Positions 6,727 to 14,831 of a stretch of 36,670 nt of DNA are shown piece after piece. The position numbers and the translations under genes were made by a program. The stretch is from Stenotrophomonas cyclobalanopsidis (lineage in GTDB: Bacteria > Pseudomonadota > Gammaproteobacteria > Xanthomonadales > Xanthomonadaceae): the NCBI RefSeq assembly GCF_008710035.1, contig NZ_VYKI01000008.1, positions 1-36,670 of the forward strand. Reading direction: 5' to 3'. Each line of letters opens with the position of its first letter. Positions within the stretch are counted from its first letter, which is position 1. The notes under the pieces are model-generated. The model was not told the DNA's origin. It saw only the letters and a program-made list of their open reading frames with translations, and searched no databases.

Positions 6727-9700
6727 GCGTCGCCGAGTTCTCCATCCGCCGCCCGGTCACCACCATCATGTGTTTCGTATCGCTGGTGGTGGTGGGCCTG
6801 ATCGCCTCGTTCCGGCTGCCGCTGGAAGCGCTGCCGGACATCTCCGCGCCGTTCCTGTTCGTGCAGATCCCCTATACCGGCTCCACCCCGGAAGAGGTCG
6901 AGCGGACCATCATCCGGCCGGTGGAGGAATCGCTTGCGACGATGACCGGCATCAAGCGCATGCGCTCGCAGGCCACGTCCGAAGCCGCCTCGATCTTCAT
7001 CGAGTTCAGCGACTGGGACCGGGATATCGCCATCGCGGCTTCCGATGCACGCGAGCGCATCGATGCCATCCGCAGCGACCTGCCCGACGACCTGCAGCGC
7101 TACAACGTGTTCAAGTGGTCCAGCAGCGACCAGCCGGTGCTGAAGGTACGTCTGGCCAGCGCCACCGACCTGACCGCCGCCTATGACATGCTCGACCGCG
7201 AGTTCAAGCGGCGCATCGAGCGCATCCCAGGCGTGGCGCGCGTGGACATCACCGGCGCGCCGCCGAACGAGGTCGAGATCGCCATCGATGCCGACCGGCT
7301 CAGCGCGCATGGCCTGAGCATCAACGAACTCAGCGACCGCCTGCGCACACTGAACTTTTCGATCTCGGCCGGACAGATCAACGACAACGGCCAGCGCGTG
7401 CGCGTGCAGCCGGTGGGCGAGATCACCGACCTGCAGGAAATGCGTGACCTGGTGATCAACGCCAAGGGCCTGCGCCTGGGCGACATCGCCGAGGTGCGGC
7501 TGAAGCCGGCGCGGATGAACTACGGGCGTCGCCTCGACGGCAACCCGGCCATCGGCCTGGACATCTTCAAGGAACGCAGCGCCAACCTGGTGGATGTCTC
7601 GCGCGCTGCACTGGCCGAGGTCGAGGCGATCCGCGCGCAGGACTCGATGCGCGACGTGCAGATCAAGGTCATCGACAACCAGGGCAAGGCGGTCACCTCC
7701 TCGCTGCTGGAACTGGCCGAAGCCGGAGCGGTTGGCCTGATCCTGTCGGTCACCGTGCTGTTCTTCTTCCTGCGCCACTGGCCGTCCACCCTGATGGTGA
7801 CCCTGGCCATCCCGATCTGCTTCACCATCACCCTGGGCTTCATGTACTTCGCCGGGGTGACGCTGAACATCCTGACCATGATGGGCCTGCTGCTGGCCGT
7901 CGGCATGCTGGTGGACAACGCCGTGGTGGTGGTGGAAAGCATCTACCAGGAACGCGAGCGCATGCCGGGGCAGCCGCGCTTGGCCTCCATCATCGGCACC
8001 CGCAACGTGGCCATCGCACTCAGCGCCGGCACGCTGTGCCACTGCATCGTGTTCGTGCCCAACCTGTTCGGCGAGACCAACAACATCAGCATCTTCATGG
8101 CGCAGATCGCGATCACCATCTCGGTCTCGCTGCTGGCCTCGTGGCTGGTGGCGGTCAGCCTGATCCCGATGCTGTCCGCGCGCATGGCCACGCCCAAGCT
8201 GCTGCACTCGCAGACCGGCGTCATCGCCCGCCTGCAGCGTCGCTATGCGCGCCTGCTGGACTGGTCGCTCCGCCATCGCGGCTGGAGCCTGCTTGGCATC
8301 CTCCTGGTGGTGCTGGTCAGCCTGGTGCCGATGAAGCTGACCAAGGTCGACATGTTCGGCGGCGGCGGTGGCAAGGACATCTTCATTGGCTACATGTGGA
8401 AGGGCGCCTACACCTACCGGCAGATGTCCGAGGAAGTGGGCCGCGTCGAAGCCTGGGTGGAACAGAACCGCGAGCGCCTGCATGTGCAGCAGGTCTATTC
8501 CTGGTACAGCGAGCAGGAAGGCAGTTCGACCACGGTGACCATCGACGAGAAGTACGCCAAGGACATCAAGGCGCTGCAGGAGGAGATCCGCAAGGGCCTG
8601 CCGAAGTCGGCGCGTACCGACTACTTCGTCGGCAACCAGGGCGGCGATGGGGGCAACGGCAACCAGGGCGTACAGGTGCAGCTGGTGGGTGATTCCAGCA
8701 GCATGCTGCAGGAGATCGGCCAGGAAGTGCTGCCGCTGCTGGCCCAGCGCCCCGAGCTGCGCGACGTGCGCATCGACAATGGCGAGAAGGGCGGCGAGCT
8801 GAAGGTGCACGTCGACCGCGAGCGCGCCGCTGCGTTCGGCTTCAACGCCGAGCAGGTGGCGAGCTTCGTCGGCCTGGCCCTGCGGGGTGCGCCGCTGCGC
8901 GAGTTCCGTCGTGGCGACAACGAAGTGCCGGTGTGGGTGCGCTTTGCCGGTGCCGAGCAGAGCAGCCCGGAAGACTTGGCCAGCTACAGCGTGCGTACCG
9001 GCGATGGCCGCAGCGTGCCGCTGCTCAGCCTGGTCAGCGTGGACGTGGGCTCCTCGGCCACCCAGATCGGCCGCACCAACCGCCAGACCACCCTGACCAT
9101 CAAGGCCAACCTGGCCGAGAAGGTCACCGCGCCCGATGGCCGCAAGGCCATGGAAGCGGTGCTCACGCCGATGAGCTTCCCGGCCGGCTATGGCTTCACC
9201 TTCGATGGCGGTGACTACGGCAACGACAACGAAGCGATGCAGCAGATGGTGTTCAACCTGCTCATCGCGCTGGTGATGATCTACGTGGTGATGGCGGCGG
9301 TGTTCGAGTCGCTGCTGTTCCCGGCGGCGATCATGAGCGGCGTGCTGTTCTCGATCTTCGGCGTGTTCTGGCTGTTCTGGATCACCGGTACCTCGTTCGG
9401 GATCATGTCCTTCATTGGCATCCTGGTGCTGATGGGCGTGGTGGTGAACAACGGCATCGTGATGATCGAGCACATCAACAACCTGCGGCGCGGCGGAATG
9501 GGCCGTACCCAGGCGCTGGTGGAAGGCTCACGCGAGCGCCTGAGGCCGATCATGATGACGATGGGCACGGCGATCCTGGCCATGGTGCCGATCTCGCTCA
9601 CCAATACGCAGATGTTCGGCGATGGCCCGGAATACGCCCCGATGGCGCGCGCGATTGCCGGCGGCCTGGCGTTCTCGACCGTGGTCAGCCTGCTGTTCCT

Positions 9701-9806
9701 GCCGACCATCTACGCGGTGCTGGATGACCTGCGCAGTGCGGTCACGCGCCTGATCCGTCGCGCGCGCGGGCTGGACATCGCGGAACCGGGCGCTGCCCGG
9801 GTGTAA
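6723..9806 (+). CDS. RND efflux pump subunit 2 (1027 aa, altered proton-relay residues)
   Basis: The second RND transporter of the operon has the usual family length and begins MSVAEFSIRRPVTTIMCF. The TM4 motif reads GMLVDNAVVVVES, so the acidic pair is D398-N399. TM10 reads GVVVNNGIVMIEH, so N909 stands where AcrB has its essential Lys. Other RND families (for example SwrC-like pumps) also use VDN with NN, so this looks like a known subclass rather than a dead pump. Its partner upstream has the classical D-D/K set. Two RND genes behind one adaptor suggest a mixed trimer, as shown for MdtB/MdtC. A Gly-rich loop GGGGGK follows the second-half start helix. Substrates are unknown. Confidence 0.95.
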   Translation: MSVAEFSIRRPVTTIMCFVSLVVVGLIASFRLPLEALPDISAPFLFVQIPYTGSTPEEVERTIIRPVEESLATMTGIKRMRSQATSEAASIFIEFSDWDRDIAIAASDARERIDAIRSDLPDDLQRYNVFKWSSSDQPVLKVRLASATDLTAAYDMLDREFKRRIERIPGVARVDITGAPPNEVEIAIDADRLSAHGLSINELSDRLRTLNFSISAGQINDNGQRVRVQPVGEITDLQEMRDLVINAKGLRLGDIAEVRLKPARMNYGRRLDGNPAIGLDIFKERSANLVDVSRAALAEVEAIRAQDSMRDVQIKVIDNQGKAVTSSLLELAEAGAVGLILSVTVLFFFLRHWPSTLMVTLAIPICFTITLGFMYFAGVTLNILTMMGLLLAVGMLVDNAVVVVESIYQERERMPGQPRLASIIGTRNVAIALSAGTLCHCIVFVPNLFGETNNISIFMAQIAITISVSLLASWLVAVSLIPMLSARMATPKLLHSQTGVIARLQRRYARLLDWSLRHRGWSLLGILLVVLVSLVPMKLTKVDMFGGGGGKDIFIGYMWKGAYTYRQMSEEVGRVEAWVEQNRERLHVQQVYSWYSEQEGSSTTVTIDEKYAKDIKALQEEIRKGLPKSARTDYFVGNQGGDGGNGNQGVQVQLVGDSSSMLQEIGQEVLPLLAQRPELRDVRIDNGEKGGELKVHVDRERAAAFGFNAEQVASFVGLALRGAPLREFRRGDNEVPVWVRFAGAEQSSPEDLASYSVRTGDGRSVPLLSLVSVDVGSSATQIGRTNRQTTLTIKANLAEKVTAPDGRKAMEAVLTPMSFPAGYGFTFDGGDYGNDNEAMQQMVFNLLIALVMIYVVMAAVFESLLFPAAIMSGVLFSIFGVFWLFWITGTSFGIMSFIGILVLMGVVVNNGIVMIEHINNLRRGGMGRTQALVEGSRERLRPIMMTMGTAILAMVPISLTNTQMFGDGPEYAPMARAIAGGLAFSTVVSLLFLPTIYAVLDDLRSAVTRLIRRARGLDIAEPGAARV

Positions 9807-10024
9807 CGCGCGACGACGTGTTTCTGGTGGGGGGAGGGGACACTGTAGAGCCGAAGGCAGCGGCAGGAGCCGCTGCCAACGTCGCTTGCGACGGCCCGAA
9901 GGGGGCCGGCCAGGACGGCCGGCATAGCCATGCTCGGCTGCCGCTCGCCTACCGCTGCCGTCGACGGGTGGAACCGGGCGCTGCCCGGGTGTAACGCGCG
10001 ACAACGTGTTTGTGGTGGGGGGAG
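9782..10024 (+). repeat. 55-bp direct repeat of the pump gene 3' end around a REP
   Basis: Positions 9782-9836 (the last codons and stop of the second pump, then GTGGGGGGAG) recur at 9970-10024 with 2 differences in 55. The copies are 188 bp apart. The spacer holds a GTAG-headed palindrome (GTAG at 9845; GGCAGCGGC/GCCGCTGCC at 9856-9877) and further GC-rich dyads (GGCCGGCC.. near 9906-9925). The second copy runs directly into the operon terminator, the first does not. A tandem duplication of the gene end, later modified by REP sequence, would explain this. Confidence 0.85.
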
Positions 10025-10060
10025 ACCGGTCGTAGTGGGGCGGTCTCCCCCTTTTTTTTT
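10018..10060 (+). terminator. intrinsic terminator of the RND operon
   Basis: GGGGGAGACC (10018-10027) pairs perfectly with GGTCTCCCCC (10042-10051) around a 14-nt loop and is followed by nine T residues (10052-10060). It is a textbook rho-independent terminator for the plus-strand operon ending at 9806. Confidence 0.93.
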
Positions 10061-10072
10061 CGCCGGTGGGCA

Positions 10073-10192
10073 GGGCGGTGCCAACCAAGGTTGGCAGCTA
10101 CCTTTCGCCGCGTCGCGGCGCCGCCCGGGCATGGGCTCGGGCGCTACCGATGCGGGCGGACCTGCGACCGGTAGCGCCGGGCCACGCCCGGC
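10073..10192. repeat. cluster of REP palindromes (SMAG type)
   Basis: Three palindromes stand in a row: GCCAACC-AA-GGTTGGC followed by AGCTACC (near 10080-10102), CGCCCGGGCATGGGCTCGGG with CGCTACC (about 10120-10147), and GTAGCGCCGGGCCACGCCCG starting at 10171. The last two face each other. They lie just downstream of the minus-strand TraB-family gene (stop at 10205) and may act as its 3' end structure. The rest of the 9807-10204 gap is the direct repeat and the terminator; no gene is seen. Confidence 0.8.
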
Positions 10193-10204
10193 GGGGTGCT
10201 GCAA

Positions 10205-11437
10205 TCAACCCGCGACCTGGCCCCACACCTTGCCGGCAGTCAGCCACAGGCCCAGCATGCTGCCCAGGTTGGTCAGCATGAAGGTCAGCACCACCCGCGT
10301 GACGCGGTTGCGGTACCAGCCCTTCAGGCTCTGCGCATCGTCGCGCAGCTTGAGGAAGTCCTCGTAGGCCGGCTTGCGCAGGCGCGCTTCCACCAGCGCC
10401 GAGAACGCACCGGTGGGAATGCTCAGGCGGAACGGCTTGAACGGCGCCACCGCGATCGCGGTCAGGATGCTCAGCGGGTGGCTGCCGGCCAGCAGGCAGC
10501 CGATGCCGGCCAGGCCGCCGGTGTACATCGCCCACGTCGCCAGCAGTTCGGTGCCCACGCCCAGGCCGCCACGGTAGAAGCCCACGGCAACGCCGGTGAT
10601 CACGATGGCCAGGATGATCAGGGTCAACCACGGGATGTTGCGCTTCTTCGGCACGGCTTCCAGTTCCGCGCGCAGCGGTGCCGGTTCGGCGGTGTCGGTT
10701 TCCAGGTAGCGCGCCAGCCCGGCCAGGTGGCCGGCGCCGACCACGGCCAGCACCTCGCGCAGCTGCGGGTTGTGTTCCTCGCGCAGGCGCGTGGCCATGT
10801 AGCGGTCGCGCTCGCCGATGATGGTCTCGTACAGCGCCGGGCTTTCGGTGGCGAATTCACCGAAGCTCGATTCCAGCATGTCGCCCTGCTTGAGCTTCTC
10901 GATCTCGTTCTCGCCCACTTCTTCCGAGGAGAACAGGCCCGCGCCGAGGCCGGCCACCAGCTTCAGCTTGCCGAAGAAGCCCAGGCGCTGCGAGGCGCGG
11001 CGGAAGGTCAGGCCGACTTCGCGGTCGATCAGGTGCACCGGCAGGCCGCGCTCACGCGCAAGGTCCACCGCGCGCTTCAGCTCGGCACCGGGCTCGATGC
11101 CCAGTTGTTCGGCCAGGCGGCGCTGGTAGGCCGACAGGGCCAGGTTGGCGGCGAACAGCGCCACGCGGCCCTTGCGGATCACTTCCACCAGGTCCAGCTT
11201 TGCCAGCGTGTCCGGGTCGCTCAGCGCCTGCAGGCGCTGCGGGTCCAGCTCGACGGCCACCGCATCGAAGCGGCCGCTGTCGATGGCTTTTTCCACCGCC
11301 TCGACGCTGGCGTGGGAAACGTGGGCGGTGCCCAGCAGGGTGTAACGCACGCCGTCGCGTTCAACGACGCGCACCGGCTGGCCGGCGAACAGATCGTCGC
11401 CGGTTTCGGGAAGGGTTTCAGTCATGGATTCATTCAT
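10205..11437 (-). CDS. TraB/PrgY-family membrane protein
   Basis: The protein has about 410 residues. The N-terminal domain shows the family motifs GTAHVS, a following AVELDPQR, and VVGAGHLAGL near residue 250. This fold is shared by TraB, PrgY and GumN and is related to Tiki-type proteases, but no biochemical role is firmly known for the bacterial members. The C-terminal third has several hydrophobic segments (for example WLTLIILAIVITGVAVGF and TWAMYTGGLAGIGCLLAG), so it is an inner-membrane protein. Two starts fit: ATG at 11437, overlapping the GNAT gene by 8 bp, and ATG at 11425, 4 bp after its stop. Neither has a clear Shine-Dalgarno, which suggests coupling to the upstream gene. It is the last gene of the agmatine cluster; its part there is not evident. 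Confidence 0.87.
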   Translation of the reverse strand: MNESMTETLPETGDDLFAGQPVRVVERDGVRYTLLGTAHVSHASVEAVEKAIDSGRFDAVAVELDPQRLQALSDPDTLAKLDLVEVIRKGRVALFAANLALSAYQRRLAEQLGIEPGAELKRAVDLARERGLPVHLIDREVGLTFRRASQRLGFFGKLKLVAGLGAGLFSSEEVGENEIEKLKQGDMLESSFGEFATESPALYETIIGERDRYMATRLREEHNPQLREVLAVVGAGHLAGLARYLETDTAEPAPLRAELEAVPKKRNIPWLTLIILAIVITGVAVGFYRGGLGVGTELLATWAMYTGGLAGIGCLLAGSHPLSILTAIAVAPFKPFRLSIPTGAFSALVEARLRKPAYEDFLKLRDDAQSLKGWYRNRVTRVVLTFMLTNLGSMLGLWLTAGKVWGQVAG

Positions 11438-11960
11438 TGGAAGGTGCGGTGTCGGCGCCATCGCCGAGCGCGCGCTGCATCTGCACGGTGTCCAGCCAGC
11501 GGCCATGCTTGCGGCCCAGGCCCTTGAACACGCCCACCAGGTGGAAGCCGAAGCGTTCGTGCAGCTTGATCGAAGCGGTATTGGTCGGTTCGCCGATCAC
11601 CGCCACCATCTGCCGGTAGCCGCGCGCCACGCAGGCATCGATCAGCACCTGCAGCAGGCCGGTGCCCACGCCCTTGCCCTGGTAGGCAGCGTCGACGTAG
11701 ACCGAGTTCTCCACGGTCCACTGGTAGGCCACGCGGGTGCGGTAGGTGTTGGCGTAGGCATACCCCGCCACCTGGCCGTCGATCTCGGCGACCAGGTAGG
11801 GGAAGCCACGGTCGATGATGTCGCGCATGCGGCGCAGCATCTCGTCCTGGTCGGGGATGTCGTACTCGTAGGTGTTGACGAAGTCGGTCACTTCCACCGC
11901 GTAGATCGCGGTGATCGCGGCGATGTCGGCCGGGCCGGCATCACGGATGAGGACGGCCAT
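11430..11960 (-). CDS. GNAT N-acetyltransferase (phosphinothricin/MnaT-like)
   Basis: A 176-residue acyltransferase of the GNAT superfamily transfers the acetyl group of acetyl-CoA to an amine. Motif A with the pyrophosphate loop reads QGKGVGTGLLQVLID, preceded by the strand NSVYVDAAY. The end, NTASIKLHERFGFHLVGVFKGLGRKHGRWLD, is typical of the phosphinothricin and methionine-sulfoximine acetyltransferase subgroup. Its start is 14 bp after aguB and its stop overlaps the TraB-family gene, so the four genes are probably one transcript. The operon context would allow a polyamine or related amine as substrate, but the motif set points to amino-acid analogues; this is open. Confidence 0.9.
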   Translation of the reverse strand: MAVLIRDAGPADIAAITAIYAVEVTDFVNTYEYDIPDQDEMLRRMRDIIDRGFPYLVAEIDGQVAGYAYANTYRTRVAYQWTVENSVYVDAAYQGKGVGTGLLQVLIDACVARGYRQMVAVIGEPTNTASIKLHERFGFHLVGVFKGLGRKHGRWLDTVQMQRALGDGADTAPSNE

Positions 11961-11974
11961 GGCAGCGCTCCGGC

Positions 11975-12862
11975 TCAGTCGATGTAGCGCTTGAGCAGGT
12001 CACCGTACGCATCGATGCGACGGTCGCGCAGGAACGGCCAGATGCGGCGCACGTGTTCGCTGCGCTGCAGGTCCACGTCGCACACCAGCACCGTGGCGTC
12101 GGTGCCGGCTTCGGCCAGGAACTCGCCCTGCGGGCCCAGCACGTGGCTGTTGCCCCAGAACTGGATGCCCGACGCGCCCAGCGGCGAAGCTTCATGGCCG
12201 ACGCGGTTGCAGCTCAGCACCGGAAGGCCGTTGGCCACGGCATGGCCGCGGTGGCTCAGCACCCACGCGTCGCGCTGGCGGGTCTTCTCGTCCTGCACGT
12301 CGTCCGGGTCCCAGCCGATGGCGGTGGGGTAGAGCAGCAGTTCGGCACCGGCCAGCGCCATCAGGCGCGCCGCTTCCGGGTACCACTGGTCCCAGCACAC
12401 CAGCACGCCAAGGCGACCCACCGAGGTGTCGATCGGGGTGAAGCCGATGTCGCCCGGGGTGAAGTAGAACTTCTCGTAGAAGCCCGGATCGTCCGGGATG
12501 TGCATCTTGCGGTACTTGCCCAGCAGGGTGCCGTCCTTCTCGAAGACCACGGCGGTGTTGTGGTACAGGCCAGCGGCGCGGCGTTCGAACAGCGAACCGA
12601 CCAGCACCACGCCATGCTTCTTCGCCAGTGCGCCCAGGCGCTCGGTGCTCGGGCCGGGAATCGGCTCGGCCAGGTCGAATTCATCGACCGATTCGTGCTG
12701 GCAGAAGTACGGGCCGTTGTGCAGTTCCTGCAGCAGCACCAGTTTCGCGCCCTGCGCAGCCGCCTCGGCCACGCGTGCTTCGATCACCGCCAAGTTGGCG
12801 GCGGCATCACCGTGGTTGCGCTCCTGGATCAGGGCGACGGTAAGGGGGCTGCGCGAGTTCAT
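11975..12862 (-). CDS. aguB: N-carbamoylputrescine amidase
   Basis: Hydrolyses N-carbamoylputrescine to putrescine, CO2 and ammonia, the last step of the agmatine route. The 295 residues form a single nitrilase-superfamily domain with the catalytic triad E46 (LLQELHNG), K119 (GKYRKMHIPDD) and C156 (VLVCWDQWYPEAARL). The sequence PYFCQHES and the following acidic stretch are typical of this amidase rather than of general omega-amidases. It is the next gene after aguA on the same strand, separated by a REP cluster, which supports the specific assignment. Cytoplasmic; full length. Confidence 0.96.
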   Translation of the reverse strand: MNSRSPLTVALIQERNHGDAAANLAVIEARVAEAAAQGAKLVLLQELHNGPYFCQHESVDEFDLAEPIPGPSTERLGALAKKHGVVLVGSLFERRAAGLYHNTAVVFEKDGTLLGKYRKMHIPDDPGFYEKFYFTPGDIGFTPIDTSVGRLGVLVCWDQWYPEAARLMALAGAELLLYPTAIGWDPDDVQDEKTRQRDAWVLSHRGHAVANGLPVLSCNRVGHEASPLGASGIQFWGNSHVLGPQGEFLAEAGTDATVLVCDVDLQRSEHVRRIWPFLRDRRIDAYGDLLKRYID

Positions 12863-12948
12863 GCGGGGCGTTCCTGCGGGGGAAAACGAGCATGTTAGCG
12901 CGGATGGACGGCGACGGCGTGTCGCGCGCTGAATGGCGTTCGCACACG

Positions 12949-13048
12949 GTAGCGCCGGGCCATGCCCGGCGGATTCTCAGGACGCCGCTGCGCTCGCCGG
13001 GCATGGCCCGGCGCTACGAAAGGCCAGTCGAGCATGGCTCGACTCTAC
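12949..13048. repeat. three SMAG palindromes between aguA and aguB
   Basis: An inverted pair (GTAGCGCCGGGCCATGCCCG.. at 12949-12971 and its reverse at 12995-13017 ending CGCTAC) is followed by GTCGAGCATGGCTCGACTC ending CTAC at 13027-13048. The stretch running into the second palindrome (CCGCTGCGCTCGCCGGGCAT..) recurs exactly near 35241-35273. The cluster fills the 195-bp gap inside the operon and could change the ratio of aguA to aguB message. Confidence 0.88.
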
Positions 13049-13057
13049 CGGGCTGGC

Positions 13058-14095
13058 TTACGCCTTCAACAGCCCTTCCGGCAGCTGCATGGTGATGCAG
13101 TGCAGGCTGCCGTTCTGCCAGATCAGCGAGCGGCAGGGTACCTGCACGATCTCGCGGCCCGGGTGGGCCTGGGCCAGCACGTCGCGGGCCAGGTCGTCGG
13201 CCGGGTCGCCATAGGCGGGCATCAGCACCGCGCCATTGACGATCAGGTAATTGGCGTACGACGCGGCCAGGCGGCGGCCTTCGTCGATCACCGGCTGTGC
13301 CCACGGCAGCGGGAACAGGCGGTACGGCTGCCCATCCCTGGTGCGCAGCGCGGCCAGCTCGTTGCCCATCGCCTGCAGTTCGGCGTAGTGCGAGTCGCTC
13401 TGGTCGTCGCAGGCCTGGTAGACGATGCTGTCAGGCGAAGCGAAGCGGGCCAGGGTATCGATGTGGGCGTCGGTGTCGTCGCCTTCCAGGTAACCATGGT
13501 CCAGCCACAGCACGCGGTCCTGCTGCAGCCAGTCGGCCAGGTCGGCGCTCAGGCTGGCGCGGTCGCGGTCAGGGTGGCGCTCGTGCAGGCACTTCCAGGT
13601 GGTCAGCAGGGTGCCTTCACCGTCGGTCTCGATGCCGCCGCCTTCCAGCGCGAACGGGATGCTGCGCACCGGTGCGTCGTTGAACACGCCGGCCTGGTCG
13701 AGCGCGCCCACCAGCTGGTCGTCCAGGGTGGCGTCGAACTTGCCGCCCCAGCCGGTGAAGCGGAAGTCCAGCAGCTGGAAGCTGCCGTCGGCGCGGCGCA
13801 GGGTGATCGGGCCGGAGTCGCGCAGCCAGGTATCATCATAGGCCGCCGTCGTGAAGCGGACCCGGTCCATGTCGATGCGGTTGGAGCGCAGCCGCATTTC
13901 GGCGTAGGTCTCCACATCGTCGTCGGCCACGCAGATCAGCACCGGCTGGAAGCGGGTGATGGCCGCGACCAGCGCGATGTAGGTTTCCTCCACCTGGCCC
14001 AGGCGATCGGCCCAGTCGGTGTCGGCGGTGGGCCAGGCAATCAGGACGCCGCTCTGGGCTTCCCATTCGGCAGGAAAACGAAGGGTCTGGTTCAT
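13058..14095 (-). CDS. aguA: agmatine deiminase
   Basis: Converts agmatine to N-carbamoylputrescine and ammonia; aguB then releases putrescine. The 345-residue protein belongs to the peptidylarginine-deiminase-like (guanidine-modifying) superfamily. Visible signatures are DDTWLRDSGP (residues 87-96), EGGGIETDGEG (151-161), the His in EGDDTDAHID (H211) and the nucleophile C333 in NGSLHCITMQLP. Length is within the usual range. It starts 39 bp after a small secreted-protein gene and is followed by REPs and aguB. Plants and pseudomonads use the same two-enzyme arginine-decarboxylase route; the decarboxylase gene is not in this window. Confidence 0.96.
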   Translation of the reverse strand: MNQTLRFPAEWEAQSGVLIAWPTADTDWADRLGQVEETYIALVAAITRFQPVLICVADDDVETYAEMRLRSNRIDMDRVRFTTAAYDDTWLRDSGPITLRRADGSFQLLDFRFTGWGGKFDATLDDQLVGALDQAGVFNDAPVRSIPFALEGGGIETDGEGTLLTTWKCLHERHPDRDRASLSADLADWLQQDRVLWLDHGYLEGDDTDAHIDTLARFASPDSIVYQACDDQSDSHYAELQAMGNELAALRTRDGQPYRLFPLPWAQPVIDEGRRLAASYANYLIVNGAVLMPAYGDPADDLARDVLAQAHPGREIVQVPCRSLIWQNGSLHCITMQLPEGLLKA

Positions 14096-14134
14096 GGTCT
14101 CGCTACACAGGCCCGCCAGCGGCGGGTAGGGGGT

Positions 14135-14464
14135 TCAGCGGATCGGCGGCTTCGGGCCGATCTCGTTCGGATCCGCCTTGTTGGTTACCACGTCGATCAC
14201 CTTCTGCTTCTCGAAGTAGACGGTGAACTGCGGGTAGACCCAGCGGTTGATGGTCGGCCACTGGCGCTTCTGCCCGCCGCGCGGCTGCAGCTGCTCGCTC
14301 GGCGCACCGAACTGCGACTGCACCTGCTGCATGCTCTGGCCGCGGACGGGCAGGGCACCGGCCGGCTTCTCAGCGGCGCGGTCGACCAGCAGGGTATCGG
14401 CCAGCGCCGGCGTGGCGGCGGCCAGGGTGGCCAGGACGGCCAGTGTGCTCAGGTAACGCTTCAT
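14135..14464 (-). CDS. small secreted protein, possibly BamE/SmpA-like
   Basis: A 109-residue protein with a clear Sec signal (MKRYLSTLAVLATLAAATPALA, cleavage after ALA). The mature part has a segment GQSMQQVQSQFGAPSEQ followed by INRWVYPQFTVYFEKQKVIDVV. The pattern G-S-xx-V-xx-x-F-G-x-P then W-Y-x-x-x-x-V-Y-F-x-x-x-K-V resembles the small SmpA/OmlA (BamE) fold, but there is no lipobox and the match is by eye only. Function unknown. It sits between the rpmJ terminator and aguA, with 39 bp to aguA, so it may be the first gene of that operon. A CCCGCC/GGCGGG hairpin without a T tract lies between them. Confidence 0.75.
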   Translation of the reverse strand: MKRYLSTLAVLATLAAATPALADTLLVDRAAEKPAGALPVRGQSMQQVQSQFGAPSEQLQPRGGQKRQWPTINRWVYPQFTVYFEKQKVIDVVTNKADPNEIGPKPPIR

Positions 14465-14535
14465 CTCGATCTACTCCCCAGTGGTCAAGAAAGGCGATTA
14501 CAGCAAAAAACGGCAGGAAAAAAAGCTGCATGCAA

Positions 14536-14557
14536 CAAAAAACCGCCCGAAGGCGGT
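14536..14557 (-). terminator. intrinsic terminator of rpmJ
   Basis: On the minus strand ACCGCC pairs with GGCGGT around a UUCG tetraloop (14557-14542), followed by six T residues (A run at 14537-14542 on the plus strand). It lies 57 bp downstream of the rpmJ stop. Confidence 0.88.
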
Positions 14558-14613
14558 CTTTTGCATCGGGGCGGTCCCGCGTGGGACCAGCCGCGGCCCG
14601 AAGGCCGTGAGGC

Positions 14614-14739
14614 TCAGCGCTGACGCGCCTTGAAACGCGGGTTCGACTTGCAGATGACGAAGATCTTGCCACGACGACGGACGACCTTGCAGTCGCGGTG
14701 ACGGGCCTTCGCCGACTTCAGGGAGGACAGGATTTTCAT
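14614..14739 (-). CDS. rpmJ: 50S ribosomal protein L36, zinc-free (YkgO-like) form
   Basis: The gene codes for 41 residues beginning [17 protein letters not shown], of the alternative L36 type. In zinc-binding L36 the ligands are C-x2-C-x12-C-x4-H. Here the first Cys is His (RHRDC) and the last His is Phe (ICKSNPRF), so the metal site is incomplete, as in the C-minus form YkgO. The start at 14739 is fixed by family length; the frame stays open upstream but those residues do not belong to L36. It stands alone with its own promoter (14832-14861) and terminator (14536-14557), away from the spc ribosomal operon. Confidence 0.95.
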   Translation of the reverse strand: MKILSSLKSAKARHRDCKVVRRRGKIFVICKSNPRFKARQR

Positions 14740-14831
14740 GGCATACCTCGGCGTAAACAGTAGTTGTTCGGGTGGAGCGTGGCCGCGATATGCGCAAGAC
14801 AATCGGCAGTTGGCGCTCGTTCAAGCCCGCC

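Noticed and set aside
6639..9473. Long open frame on the minus strand opposite the second pump gene
   Set aside because: Same mirror effect; composition dominated by His, Gln, Ala and Asp, with no recognisable domain.
6723..9806. Pump 2 as an inactive pseudogene because of missing Asp and Lys
   Set aside because: The frame is full length with all helices, and other active RND subclasses share the VDN/NN pattern.
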